A stretch of DNA of 64,000 bases from Patella vulgata (lineage: Eukaryota > Mollusca > Gastropoda > Patellidae): positions 31,013,062-31,077,061 of the forward strand of contig NC_065885.2 in assembly GCF_932274485.2 (NCBI RefSeq), written 5' to 3'. Below are positions 1-13,172 of the stretch, piece by piece; positions within the stretch are counted from its first letter, which is position 1; the number at the start of each line of letters is the position of its first letter. The translations under genes were made by a program, and so were the position numbers. Under the pieces are notes generated by a model that saw nothing but the letters and a program-made list of their open reading frames with translations, made no database searches and was not told the origin of the DNA.

Positions 1-199
1 CATAGTAGTTTGATTCTCTAATTGCTGCTAAGCCTAGGTACATGAAACAATGGCAGGCAACCCTATATTTCTCGAAACTAAATAACCAAATTCCATAGAC
101 AACCAAAATGAGACTGTTCTATACACAGTAATAAATGTTATTTATACTATCTATAGCATACATATCATGGGTGATTTGAAAATGAATAAAACTACTTAC

Positions 200-3628
<3,429 letters not shown>

Positions 3629-3904
3629 GAGAGAGAGAGAGATTGAGAGAGATGGGGTTTAACGTCCACTCGACACAAACTAGGTCATTTCGGGACTAAC
3701 ACATGGTTCAATTTTATTTCAATAATTCGCTTGCGCGTAGGGGTCTTTAGCTGTGGGAGGAAACCGGAGGACCCGGAGAAAACCCACGAGGTTGGACAGG
3801 CGACCCAACTCCTTGTCACGTACAACCGGGGAATCGAAACCACGCCTGTTGACTCAATGACAGACCGTATGATAGAACGCGCGCGTGCTACCCCCCCCCC
3901 CCCG
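3629..3904 (-). repeat. tRNA-derived SINE, family B (GA/TC tail), copy B1
   Basis: The 15-bp direct repeat GAGAATATTATACAA flanks this copy exactly (3614-3628 and 3905-3919), a target-site duplication of retroposition. On the minus strand it runs from a tRNA-like head with a B-box-like GGTTTCGATTCCC, through a conserved core (read on the plus strand as GTGGGAGGAAACCGGAG followed by ACCCGGAGAAAACCCAC), to the 3' end GGACGTTAAACCCC and a (TC)n tail. Five further copies lie in the window (12.8, 35.3, 49.0, 51.5 and 56.6 kb). Confidence 0.85.
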
Positions 3905-4089
3905 GAGAATATTATACAATGTAAAAAGCATAAATAATAGGATACAAAAACAAGCCAAGTAGGCTTATATTAATTTGCTTCCTTCTGGTTTGGGTGTATA
4001 ATATAATATGTACAATGTCGAATTATATATGATACAGACAAAAACTAATTATATTATTTTAGTTATGGTCCAAATAAGCAGATAAATGA

Positions 4090-5652
4090 TGTTGAATAAA
4101 TACATAAATAAATACATAGAAAAAAAAATAGAAAAAAATTAAACAAAATAAATAAATAGACCTAAATAAAGATAAAAAAGAAATAAAAAGAAAAAAATAT
4201 ATATTTAAAAAAAAAAAAATAAATAAATAAATAAGTTCCTCACCCCAATCAGTAAAACGTTTTGTATCTTTAATATATTTGTTTACACTTTTAAAAATAT
4301 CGCTGTTGACGTCTGGAGATAATTCGGCATTACCATAGAGTAGGCAAATAATATTTCTAAAATACATTGGTAAAATATCAATGGTATTATTTCGCTGAAG
4401 TGTTTAGTATGGACAGTAGAGTAAAAAGTGTTCGGTGGTTTCAAGGTCGAGATCACAGTCACATCGGGGATTGTCATTTACAATGGATAATTTGGAATTG
4501 TCGTTCGCCATAGAAAAACAGTTTGTTAACTTTTGGAAATAAGGTTGGATACAGCTTAGTTTTAAAATCAGAGACAGATGAGGCCCCTTTTATTTCAAAA
4601 TCTAAACTATTCCACGCTTTTATAGTAGACGGCAAAAAGTAGTTTTTATAAATATTAGTTTTAAATTTAATTTTTGTAATGTGGTCGGAGTTACGTAGGT
4701 TGTAAGGGTTGTTGGAAGAGGTAATTGGCGGAATAAGACAACAAAGATAATTGGGAGCTGTTTTATTTACCATTTGTAAAACATTATTAATTTATGAGCT
4801 TGACGTCGCACTGATAAAGATGACAATCCGGATTCAGTATAAAGTGTATTATGGGAGGTTCCACGAGGCAGGCCAGTTATCGTTCGTAACGCATCTAAGT
4901 GTAGCTTTTCTAATTTTTGTGAATTTATTTCAGTAGTACTATTCCAGACTATATTATCAATCAGCGTAATCAAAAATAGAAAGAATAAAAGAATTACATG
5001 TATACAAAATACTCAATGATTTACGCGATAGTCTAAATTTCAAACTTCTCAGACAGTCGACCATGATTGAGGTTTTACGAATTAAAAAATCGACGCGATT
5101 GTCTCATTTGCAATGTTTGTTAAAAATAAAACCTAAATGTTTATGGGTATTTTCATCATATAAAGGGATATCATTAAAATAAGCCACATGCAAAGTTGGG
5201 TTGTTTTTTTCTACTAAATGTAAGACTGATAGTTTTGTCTGGGTTGAATTCGACCTTCCATCTTTCTGACCAATCATGAATTTTCTTTAGATCATTATTC
5301 AAAGTATTAAGGGTGTCGGGGGGATTATCTATTACTCAAAAAAACAAAGTATCATCTGCGAATAATCCTAATCGGGAGATAATTTCATTTGTAATATCGT
5401 TAATGAAAATTAGAAAAAGGAGGGGTCCCAGTACGGACCCCTGAGGTACGCCGGAATATATATTTTTAAAAGCTGAGGAATCATTATTAATAATAACTGA
5501 TTGCTTTCTATTGGATAAATAATTTTTGATAGATCTAAAACACCATACCCTATCAAATGTGCTTTTTATATTAAAAAATATAGCTTTTACGTCACGTCCT
5601 TTGTCTTAACAGGAAGAAACATGGTTATACATATTAGTGTTGTATGACATGT
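4090..5652 (-). mobile_element. LINE (non-LTR retrotransposon), 3' part: reverse transcriptase to 3' tail
   Basis: On the minus strand, downstream half of a degraded LINE. Around 5600-5340 the conceptual product shows AFDRVW-like FDRVW, the RT motif SGVPQGSVLGPLLF, and LFADDT with the catalytic Asp pair. Around 4970-4480 is the usual C-terminal RT/thumb region (LRNSDH, then FLPSTIKAWNSL). A Cys-rich end (CDCDLDLETTEHFLLYCPY in one frame) lies near 4440-4380. The 3' end falls into an A/T-rich run near 4090-4240. Several frameshifts and stops are present, so it is dead. The 5' part of the same copy continues at 9295-9720 after an insertion. Clade not resolved (Jockey/I/CR1 group). Confidence 0.85.
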
Positions 5653-6048
5653 CATCAAAACAGCTCCCGTAGGATTTGTATGCTAAAATTGATTTTTTTG
5701 TTGTTTTGGGTTAATTTGGGACCAAGCTATACAAAAATGTTGGGGTTCAAATTTTCTGACCCCAGCATAATACTCAGCTTTGAGTGAGTCTGGGTATTAA
5801 TACAGATACAGATACAGAAGCGAAGGGAAGTATTTTTATTGACTTCCGGTTACAAATATCGATTTCAGTTTAGAGAAATCTATCACGCAGTACCACTTTT
5901 TTTGGCTTCTAAGTCGATTCGCGTGGTGAATGCCACTTGTAGGCCAGGGCGTTTCTACATGTTTTATTCATACTCTGACGTACAGCCATAGCATAAATGA
6001 TAAGAACTTTGGGTGGTGTAGCCTGTGCTGTATCAACCAGGCTAGCAT

Positions 6049-6923
6049 ATGACACTGGTTGAGCCTTTGCTCCTTCAACAGCATATCCTGGCCTGTTTGA
6101 TACAGGAGGCTACATTACACAGGGTTCTTATCATTGAGAAACTCTTAGATCTTGAATCTGTAGCTGAGAGTCACTGGCGGGAAGCATGTGTTTGGTCACG
6201 TGAAGCCGATGCCCTCACAATTCTCATAGACCTTGTCTCCCGGGTCGTCTCGGTATTTGCAGTCATCTCAAGTTTGTAACCGAGAAGGCCACAAAACACA
6301 GAGATCTAGAGATAGATGTGATCGAGCGAGTGGGTGTCATTGGAAATCATAAGTCTCAAGGTCTAATTGGACTTCGCGGCTTCTCTGGTGCTTACTGGAT
6401 AGGTGAACTTGTGGGCATGACAAAGAAAACAAGGGCTGGTGCATACATGAAGCCTGATTTGGAGAAGGGTGACTTGCCTTCGCAGGTCAAGGAATTGGAG
6501 AGATTTGCCTGCCAAGTCTACTCTTAATCTGTTCTATTAAACCTACCGGCACCTAGATGGAAATTGTTCAGTTCAGGAAACTTGGTTGAGAGAGAGATGC
6601 TTCCACTGACTCGTGCTGCATTGTCGCCCCATATCCCAGGAACAATGTACACCGCGATACGCGACAAGTCGTACCTAACCCGATCCCTGAACCTTCCTGC
6701 CATTTAACGAAAGCGTATCTGGCAGTTGGACAAGGGCATTTATGTTCCTGTGCCGAATCTTAATCTGCCTGCCAATCGCGCTGTAATTGAACTCACAAAA
6801 TGTGGTTGTAAAACAGGCTGCACAGGGCAATGCAGTCTGCTTTATACATCTTTCTGCGCGTGTTTTGGTAGGGACCGTACCAATATGATTAGGGGTGTGC
6901 AAGAGGACGAGGATGATGAATAA
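6049..6923 (+). pseudogene. Decayed element-borne coding region with Cys-rich (CXC-like) C-terminus
   Basis: Three broken reading segments in one orientation. The first (6049-6279) includes CVWSREADALTIL. The second (6318-6527) includes GLIGLRGFSGAYWIG, followed by a VKELERFACQVYS end. The last (6726-6923) includes VIELTKCGCKTGCTGQC and an FCACF stretch, then an acidic tail (EDEDDE). The CGCKxGCxGxC spacing recalls the Cys-rich CXC/tesmin-like motif at the C-terminus of proteins I associate with repeats in marine invertebrate genomes; this family link is from memory and uncertain. Frames are shifted between segments, so it is not functional. It sits inside the 5653-9294 element and is probably its former protein. 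Confidence 0.45.
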
Positions 6924-7079
6924 TTGATATATTTATTTCTAAGATAGGATCTTTTTGTTTCGTTTCTGGCGACTTCTGGCTTGTTAAGATTCTTTTTGTT
7001 TTTGATATTAAACTTGTTTAGGCTACTTGTTACAAATGTCAAAGTGTCTTGAATCTCATGACATAACATCCCAGTCACC

Positions 7080-8560
7080 CAAAAGTGACCATATTAATCA
7101 TTTTACCATGCTTCAAAATCCACAAAAAGTGATAGGCTGAGACACCGTAAATTGGTATTCCCCACCGGAATTCAATGAAAACTCCTCCCATTTGCTTTAA
7201 ACATACACTATGCAAGAGCTAAATCTGCCTATTGCAGGTCTTTCTTTAGGCCTGAAATGTTATATAAACTATTAATTAGACATTTATTAACAAACAAGTC
7301 CCGATTATACCAGTGTCTTTGTTACCACTGTGCACACATCTTGTCAAAACTACAAACAATGATAACTTGGCTGAGAATGAAGTAATTTGAATGAAATTTT
7401 CAATATTTTTTTTATCATCTATTTTTGAATTATTATAGCAAGAATGACCAACTCTTTATTAAACTCTTAACTAATGTATTTTTAAGTGTATCATAGATGG
7501 CAAAACCCCAGAATAAACTTCAGATTATGAAAATCCAACCATTGTTGGCAGAAATTGCCATGGACTCGGTCAGAGGGGTCCGGATTTCACAACGGCCCCT
7601 CCCAGAGGGGTCAAGGGTCGAAAAATTGGAACTCTAGAATGGGGTCAGCATGATGAAAAACCCCCAGAATGAACTTCAGATTATGAAAATCCAAAGATTA
7701 TTGGCTGAAATCAGCCTCAGTTTGACACCGGAAATTGGCATTTCCCACCGGAAGTCAATGGAAACTACTTCCATTCGCTTTAAAGTAGCTAAGTCTCGAC
7801 CTCAATATCACCCAAAATCTTCAACATTGAAAACACGAATTATTTGTCAATTTAAAACAACATTGATGCTGTGATCTTACCGGAAAAAGATGGGCTTCTG
7901 ATATCCAATATTTAAGACAAAATAAGTATTTTACCATTGGTACACGAATCGTGTACCATAATGCGTTTCAGCCCAAGTTCTAGCAAGAGACTCGAGGAAC
8001 GAGGCTAGACATATTGCACCAAACCAAACGGCGTATGTAGACTGGAATAACCAGACGCTAGGAATTTGCATTCAATTGAGACTGCTGGCTTATTTCACGG
8101 AACATAACTGATTTGAAATTAGAGTAAAAACGGAAACGATTGAATGTAAATCAGTTTATATACATTGATATTACAGTATTATATGAGTTGCGACCCACTT
8201 GTGTCAATTTCTAGGTCCCAAATGTTAGCGATTTAGCTCCTTTAATTTAAGTGTATCATAGATGGGGTCGGCCTGATGAAAAAAAACAAAACAGAATAAA
8301 CTTCAGATCATGAAAATCTACAAATTGTTGGCTGAAATCAACCCGAATTTGACACCGTAAATTGGTTTTCCCACCGGAAGTCAATGAAAACTACTTCCAA
8401 TCGCTTTAAGTGTATCATAGATGGGGTCGGCATGATGAAAAAACACGAGAATGAACTTCAGATCAGAATAATCCAACCATTATTGGCGGAGGTAGCCATG
8501 TCCTCATTCATTGGGGTCCCGATTTCAAAAATGCCTCTCTCAGAGGCGCCAAGGGGTCGG
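7080..8560. repeat. Repeated ~150-bp units inside the 5653-9294 element
   Basis: A unit containing GTATCATAGATGGGGTC, GAATGAACTTCAGAT, TGACACCGTAAATTGG, CCCACCGGAAGTCAATG and AAACTACTTCCATTCGCTT recurs at about 7130-7200 (partial), 7480-7560, 7640-7790, 8250-8410 and 8410-8500, each diverged by substitutions and small gaps. An inverted copy of the neighbouring stretch 7190-7290 (AACATACACTATGCAAGAGC, then GGCCTGAAATGTTATATAA) lies at about 11690-11800, outside the element, indicating another member of the family there. Confidence 0.7.
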
Positions 8561-8601
8561 AAAATTTGAACCCCAACATTTTTGGATAGCTTGGTCCAAC
8601 A

Positions 8602-9231
8602 CAGGGGCGGATTGGGGCCGGGAACCGGCCTGGGCTCCCGTGTCGGAGCGGCCCCTTTTACTGACCGCGGAGCCCGGACGGGGGGTCCGGGTGCTCTCCC
8701 CCGGGAAAATTTTGAAAAATGAACCCCAAATATGCGATTTGGTGGAATATCTGATTATAATCTCTGTCAAATTCAGCCAGCAAACCAGCTATCACCAAAA
8801 TTTGCCAAGGCCTTAAAATTGAATATTTTTTTTTGATATACGAACCATTGGCAGACGTTTCTGGCGTATCACCACAAACAGGGTGCAGGCGATTTAATTA
8901 TTAGTAAATTAACGGGCGACAGTGTCGGGTGAATCCGATGAAATTTTCGGATGAAATTCGGAATCCCCATTGCAGGATTCCGAACTCCGGCCCACACCCA
9001 GCACACCCGGCCCAGAAAGTGTATTATACCAGCCCATTCCAAACTCCTGTGATGGCGTGGCGGCCCGTTAAAGCCACCGGCCACATACAACATGATCATC
9101 ATCGCTCCATGGCCGGTCCAATACCCCCGCCCCCCATATAATGTTCAGCAAAAAAACGTTTTTTTTCCATTTTTTGTCCGACCGGCCCTTCGGGGGATCG
9201 CCCGATCGCCCGATGGCCCAATCCGCCCCTG
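8602..9231. mobile_element. Non-autonomous hAT-like element (630 bp), nested
   Basis: Both ends carry inverted CAGGGGCGGATTGGG (left with one extra G, right as the reverse complement). GTCCAACA is duplicated directly outside (8594-8601 and 9232-9239). An 8-bp duplication and CAGGG-type ends are the hallmark of hAT elements. The interior is GC-rich compared with the surroundings and holds no long frame with transposase similarity, so it is a MITE-like passenger. It interrupts the right inverted end of the larger element, so it is the younger of the two. Confidence 0.8.
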
Positions 9232-9294
9232 GTCCAACACCAACCTAAAACAACAAAAAAAAAAAATCAATTTTAGCGTACAAATCCGACGGGA

Positions 9295-9720
9295 TGACAT
9301 GTTCTACCACACTATATCGGTGAGTTGGTAAACAGCACAATCATTTTGTCGAAACCCAGACGGGTACATATATATAATTTTATTATTTTTTCAAAAACTT
9401 TACCGAAGGTACTTAGTAATGATATTGGTATAACGTGTGCCAATTTCCAACAATCGGGGAAGTTGGATTTCGATATAAGCAGATTGAATAATCTTAACAG
9501 TGGGAAAGCAAGAGACTTTGACACATTTTTTAAAATAACATTATTAATTTTGTCTGGTCCTGAGGCCCTTTTACCCTGTAAACAGTGAAGAATGTCGACG
9601 ACATCCTGATATTCAATAGAAAGAGGTTCAATGTCAGTATCGAGTAATGTTAGTTCTGGAAGTCGGTAGTCCGTTTCATTAGGTAGTAGTGATTGGTCTA
9701 CTAATTAGTTATTGACTTCA
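9295..9720 (-). mobile_element. LINE, 5'-truncated upstream part of the copy at 4090-5652
   Basis: Read on the minus strand from 9720, the product gives the region before and at the start of reverse transcriptase: LPNETDYRLPEL, QDVVDILHCLQGKRASGPDK, AFPLLRLFNLLISKSNFPDCW and LLSTFGKVFEKII, then in another frame NDCAVYQLTDIV. The stretch between HVIPI and SLLSTF is shorter than in related LINEs, suggesting an internal deletion. The next residues of the reverse transcriptase (HVSSC, DKGRDVKAIFF) are found at 5630-5560 across the inserted element. The copy appears 5'-truncated near 9720. Confidence 0.8.
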
Positions 9721-9918
9721 ATGTTAAATCCATGACATTTCCTAACATATTATGTTTTAACGTCACGGCCAATCCCCAAAGAGCCCAATCTCTGATAAAA
9801 AATACTGAAGGGGGTTTACGAAATAAACAAAACATTTCAATTTTAAAACAAAATAGCACGCTTATTAAAGGGGCATTATGGAAGATTAGATAAAGAGCTG
9901 GCAGTTATCACTATAATA
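9721..9918. other. Short unassigned repeat-like spacer
   Basis: AT-rich spacer between the LINE start and the Tc1-like element. No coding frame. AAAGGGGCATTATGGAAGATT at 9868-9888 looks like the terminus of a MITE, but I found no inverted partner with confidence. Confidence 0.3.
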
Positions 9919-9920
9919 TA

Positions 9921-11447
9921 CTATTCAAAAAAAGTAGGGGATATTTGATTTTGGGGGCATAATACTAAAATATGCAAATGACTACGAAAAAAGTCACTAT
10001 AGAACCTAACAGAAGAAACATTTCCAGTTACATGTGACGCCCAAACGCACCAATAGCTACCGCATGGAATGCAGGTGATGCTTGGGATCATCATGGGGGT
10101 CCAACCCAAGATTTGCACGACTCTGACTTTGAATGTTACAGTCATTGTGGCATTGAATTCCACGGTGGAAACATCAGTTTAATTGTTTTAGTGACCAGAA
10201 AACAAATTTGGATATGCGTCGGCTTACCCAAAATGAAAGGTTACGTGCCCTTGGCATGCTACAGATCGGCACAACACAGGCGGTTGTGGCGCGGACGATG
10301 AATGTTTCTCAGTCTGTCATAAGCAGGCTATGGTCCAGATACCGTGATACACAATCTGTACAGGACAGACCACGCTCAGGTCGACCAAGGGCGACAACTC
10401 AAGCCCAGGATCGATTTATCCGTACCTTGGCCTTGAGAAATCGTGTCATCACAGCAAATCAGACCAGCGCTCGTCTTCAAACAGACACTGGTGTGAGAGT
10501 GAGTGGCCAGACGATTCGGAATCGACTGCATAGGGGTCACCTTCGCGCCCGACGTCCTCGCGTGATCCCTTGTTTGAGAGATCATCACATTCAGGCAAGA
10601 CGTCGTTGGTGTAGGGATCGTCAACACTGGGATAATCGACGCTGGAGCAATGTGATGTTTTCAGATGAGTCAAGGTTCACTGTTGATTTTTTGGACAGAC
10701 GTAGGAGGGTGTGGCGTCGTCGAAACGAGCGCTTCCAAGACGTTAACGTCATCAGACATGATCGATTTGGGGGTGGTTCTGTTATGGTGTGGGGAGGCAT
10801 CACTGTTGCTGGAAGAACGGCTTTACATGTTGTTGCAGGGCGTGTTACAGGCCAGTACTACCGGGACAACATCTTGGCAGTCCATGTTGTGCCGTTCGCA
10901 CGACGTCATGGCCGCCGTTTCATCTTCCAGGATGACAACGCAAGATGTCACAGGGCCAGGATCGTTACAGGTTACCTCCAACAACAGAACATCACCACAT
11001 TACCTTGGTCAGCACTGAGTCCCGACCTCTCCCCCATCGAGCATGTCTGGGACATGCTTGGACAGAGGTTACGTCAACGTCAACAACGTCCTGCCAATGT
11101 CCAAGAACTTGCTGCTGCGTTGCAACAGGAATGGGACAATCTGGACCAAAATGACCTTAGACGTCTCATTAGGAGTATGCCACGTCGGATCAATGCTTGT
11201 TTGGCAAACAGAGGAGGATTTACCCGTTACTGACTTGGTTGTGATGCTGTGGTAACTTTGCTGTTTGACCCCGGGTATCATTTTACCCTTATAATGGTCA
11301 GTCTGTGCCTTACTTAGTCTAACGATCATTTGGAATAAATCGATGAATGTGAACTTCATTTCATTTTGTCATTTGTTTCTTCGTCAGTTTCATTAGGTGA
11401 CTTTAATAACACTTAAAAATCAAATATCCCCTACTTTTTTTGAATAG
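9921..11447 (+). mobile_element. Complete Tc1-like DNA transposon (1527 bp) with perfect 32-bp inverted repeats
   Basis: The terminal 32 bp (beginning CTATTCAAAAAAAGTAGGGG) are present at 9921-9952 and as an exact reverse complement at 11416-11447. TA dinucleotides flank both ends (9919-9920, 11448-11449), as Tc1/mariner insertion requires. Between them lies one uninterrupted transposase frame. Identical ends and an open frame suggest recent insertion compared with the other, degraded elements here. A shorter relative with similar ends and part of the transposase C-terminus lies at 27877-28533. Confidence 0.95.
10208..11233 (+). CDS. Tc1-like transposase, 341 aa, DD34E
   Basis: Enzyme that binds the element's inverted ends and moves it by cut-and-paste into TA sites. 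Residues about 5-110 form the paired helix-turn-helix DNA-binding region (TTQAVVARTMNVSQSVISR), with the linker GRPR at 58-61. The catalytic triad is visible: Asp153 in FSDESRF, Asp243 in FQDDNARCH, and Glu278 in SPDLSPIEHVWD, with 34 residues between the last two, the Tc1 (DD34E) spacing. A glycine-rich VWGGI segment lies at 194-199. Length matches the 340-aa family norm and there are no internal stops, so the protein could be active. It starts 286 bp inside the left inverted repeat and ends 214 bp before the right one. Confidence 0.95.
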   Translation: MDMRRLTQNERLRALGMLQIGTTQAVVARTMNVSQSVISRLWSRYRDTQSVQDRPRSGRPRATTQAQDRFIRTLALRNRVITANQTSARLQTDTGVRVSGQTIRNRLHRGHLRARRPRVIPCLRDHHIQARRRWCRDRQHWDNRRWSNVMFSDESRFTVDFLDRRRRVWRRRNERFQDVNVIRHDRFGGGSVMVWGGITVAGRTALHVVAGRVTGQYYRDNILAVHVVPFARRHGRRFIFQDDNARCHRARIVTGYLQQQNITTLPWSALSPDLSPIEHVWDMLGQRLRQRQQRPANVQELAAALQQEWDNLDQNDLRRLIRSMPRRINACLANRGGFTRY

Positions 11448-11449
11448 TA

Positions 11450-12054
11450 TAGTTGAAAACGAGATAATGTAAAGGGGATGTGCTGAAAGTTTCAAATTGC
11501 TCCACTCTAAACCTAGATATTAACGATTGAATTTTTGGCCCAGCCTCGATCATTATTACTTAAGTCGGTACGATCAAAAAAAACTATGCCTCGATTATCC
11601 ATTTTTGGATTTAATCACCAATGAGCGTTGAGCAGAAGATCGAATTCAAATCCAGTGAAAATTCGACACATAAGATGGCATCGAGAGTTGATTATGGTCT
11701 TTCCATATTAATAAATGTCTAATAAATTATATAACATTTCAGGCCTAAAAAAAGGCCTTCAATAGACAGATTGAGCTCTTGCATAATGTATGTTTAATAT
11801 TATAATTTTTTTTTTATATTAAACTTACAGGTGCGGATTTAATGCCCCCCCCCCCCACGCACGAGGCCAAGTAAGCGCCCCCGTGAAACAAAGCCCCCGT
11901 TACGAATGGGGGAGGGACACCACCAAGACAGCCCCCCCCCCCTCAGTCCCAAAACATTAAAACCTCAGTTTTTATCTGAATTTTTCTTTTCGCGAGTACG
12001 GCGCTTGATTCTGTTATGTCATCATTCTTCCACTCTTCTATGATCTATAATATA
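11450..12054. other. Intergenic repeat debris with C-rich run
   Basis: No gene. About 11690-11800 is an inverted, diverged copy of 7190-7290. From 11840 to 11945 the sequence carries long C runs (14 and 11 C) with a G-run between, unlike the AT-rich neighbourhood. The remainder is unassigned. Confidence 0.45.
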
Positions 12055-12141
12055 TGGTGGCTGATTGGTATCATGTCGTAATGTCGTGATGTCGCCTTTC
12101 ATAACGCGACAACCCGACAACCCGACATCACGACATTTCTA

Positions 12142-12273
12142 CCCGACATCACGACAACCCGACACCACGACATTTTTACCCGACATCACGACATTTTTAC
12201 CCGACATTACGACACTAAAAATGTCGTGATGTCGGGTAAAAATGTCGTGGTGTCGGGTTGTCGTGATGTCGGG
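12142..12273. repeat. Perfect 57-bp palindrome with 18-nt spacer
   Basis: Positions 12142-12198 are exactly complementary to 12217-12273, separated by 12199-12216. The arms are three copies of a GTCG-rich unit. It lies inside the left arm of the 12055-13490 foldback element. Confidence 0.9.
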
Positions 12274-12820
12274 TTGTCGCTTTGTCAACTTTCATGATGA
12301 CCCAAGATGATCCATTCAAAACTGCCGCCGGTAGACGAGACACAAAAATAGGTGCTGTCCTCAGTTTAGAGGCAATAAGTGTGCCAAGTTTCAAGGCGAT
12401 CGTTTAAGAATTGCGGCCACAAAATATTAACAAAAAAATGGGCGTGTCACTGCCCCTGTGGTTTGGGCATGGACCAATATAAATAGGTACAATCCTGTTG
12501 TTGAAATGATTTATCTTGCCGAATTTGAACCAAATCTGTTAATAATTGTGACCTGTAGAGAATTTATAGACACAAATATATTAACAAAGATATAGGCGTG
12601 ACACCGCCTCTGGTGGTCGGGCTCGGGCATGCACCAAAATCAATAGGTGCCGTAATTAGGTATAAGGAATAAGTATGCCAAGTTCCAAGATGATCCATTT
12701 AGAATTGCGGTCTGCAGGCGATACACACAACAATAGGGATCATCCTTAGGGTAAAAGGAATAAGTGCGCAAAGTTTCAAGACGATCCGTTAGAATTGTGG
12801 CCTGTAGGCGATGCACAGAC

Positions 12821-12821
12821 T

Positions 12822-12862
<41 letters not shown>

Positions 12863-13072
12863 TTAACGTCCACTCGACACAAACTAGGTCCTTTCGGGAC
12901 TAACATATGGTTCAATTTTATTTCAATAATTCGCTTGCGCGTATAGGGGTCTTCAGCAGTGGGGGGAAACCGGAGGACCCGGAGAAAACCCACGAGGTTA
13001 GACAGACGACCCTACTCTTTGTCATGTACAAGCTTGGGCTGGAATCCAGACCACTTGACTCAATGACAAACA
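12821..13072 (-). repeat. SINE family B, copy B2, 5'-truncated
   Basis: (GA)n tail from 12825, then GGGGTTTAACGTCCACTCG and the conserved GGAGGAAACCGG core as in B1. The tRNA-like head is mostly missing. CACAGAC lies on both sides (12814-12820, 13073-13079), a weak 7-bp target duplication. Inserted within the foldback element. Confidence 0.75.
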
Positions 13073-13111
13073 CACAGACAAGGGCGGCTTCATAATATGT
13101 TCACATTATGA

Positions 13112-13172
13112 TATGAAATGAAATGGGGTTTAACGTCCTACTGTTCTGCTCCAACTGAGCTAATGAAGACGG
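13112..13172 (-). repeat. SINE family A, copy A4, strongly 5'-truncated (61 bp)
   Basis: Only the 3' end survives: (ATTTC)n tail and GTAGGACGTTAAACCCC on the minus strand. TTCACATTATGA is duplicated exactly at 13100-13111 and 13173-13184. Confidence 0.85.

Larger units (their letters stand above)
5653..9294. mobile_element. 3.6-kb DNA element with long inverted ends, inserted in the LINE (8-bp TSD)
   Basis: TGACATGT occurs at 5645-5652 and again at 9295-9302; removing the DNA between them and one copy restores a continuous LINE reading register. The element's ends are inverted copies: 5665-5760 (TCCCGTAGGATTTGTATGC, then a T-run, GTTGTTTT, then AAATGTTGGGGTTCAAATTTT) matches the reverse complement of 9294-9232 continued at 8601-8535. 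The right copy is interrupted by the hAT-like element at 8602-9231. The first 12 bp on the left have no partner on the right. Inside are coding relics (6049-6923) and repeated units of about 150 bp (7080-8560). An 8-bp duplication suits hAT or a related cut-and-paste group, but I cannot name the superfamily. Confidence 0.75.

Noticed and set aside
3731-3937. Small protein with a [10 protein letters not shown] motif
   Set aside because: The same peptide recurs at 12907 and 49105 because it is the translated core of SINE family B.
4059-4367. Membrane-protein-like frame rich in F, L and I
   Set aside because: It is the translation of the A/T-rich 3' tail of the LINE.
8602-9231. GC-rich promoter or CpG island
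   Set aside because: The GC-rich block is bounded exactly by inverted ends and an 8-bp duplication, so it is a transposon.
10376-11359. Antisense and shifted frames over the Tc1 transposase
   Set aside because: Shadows of the 10208-11233 transposase frame; no independent support.
12075-12300. CRISPR-like array of short repeats
   Set aside because: Units alternate in orientation, spacers are not unique, and the genome is eukaryotic; it is an arm of a foldback element.
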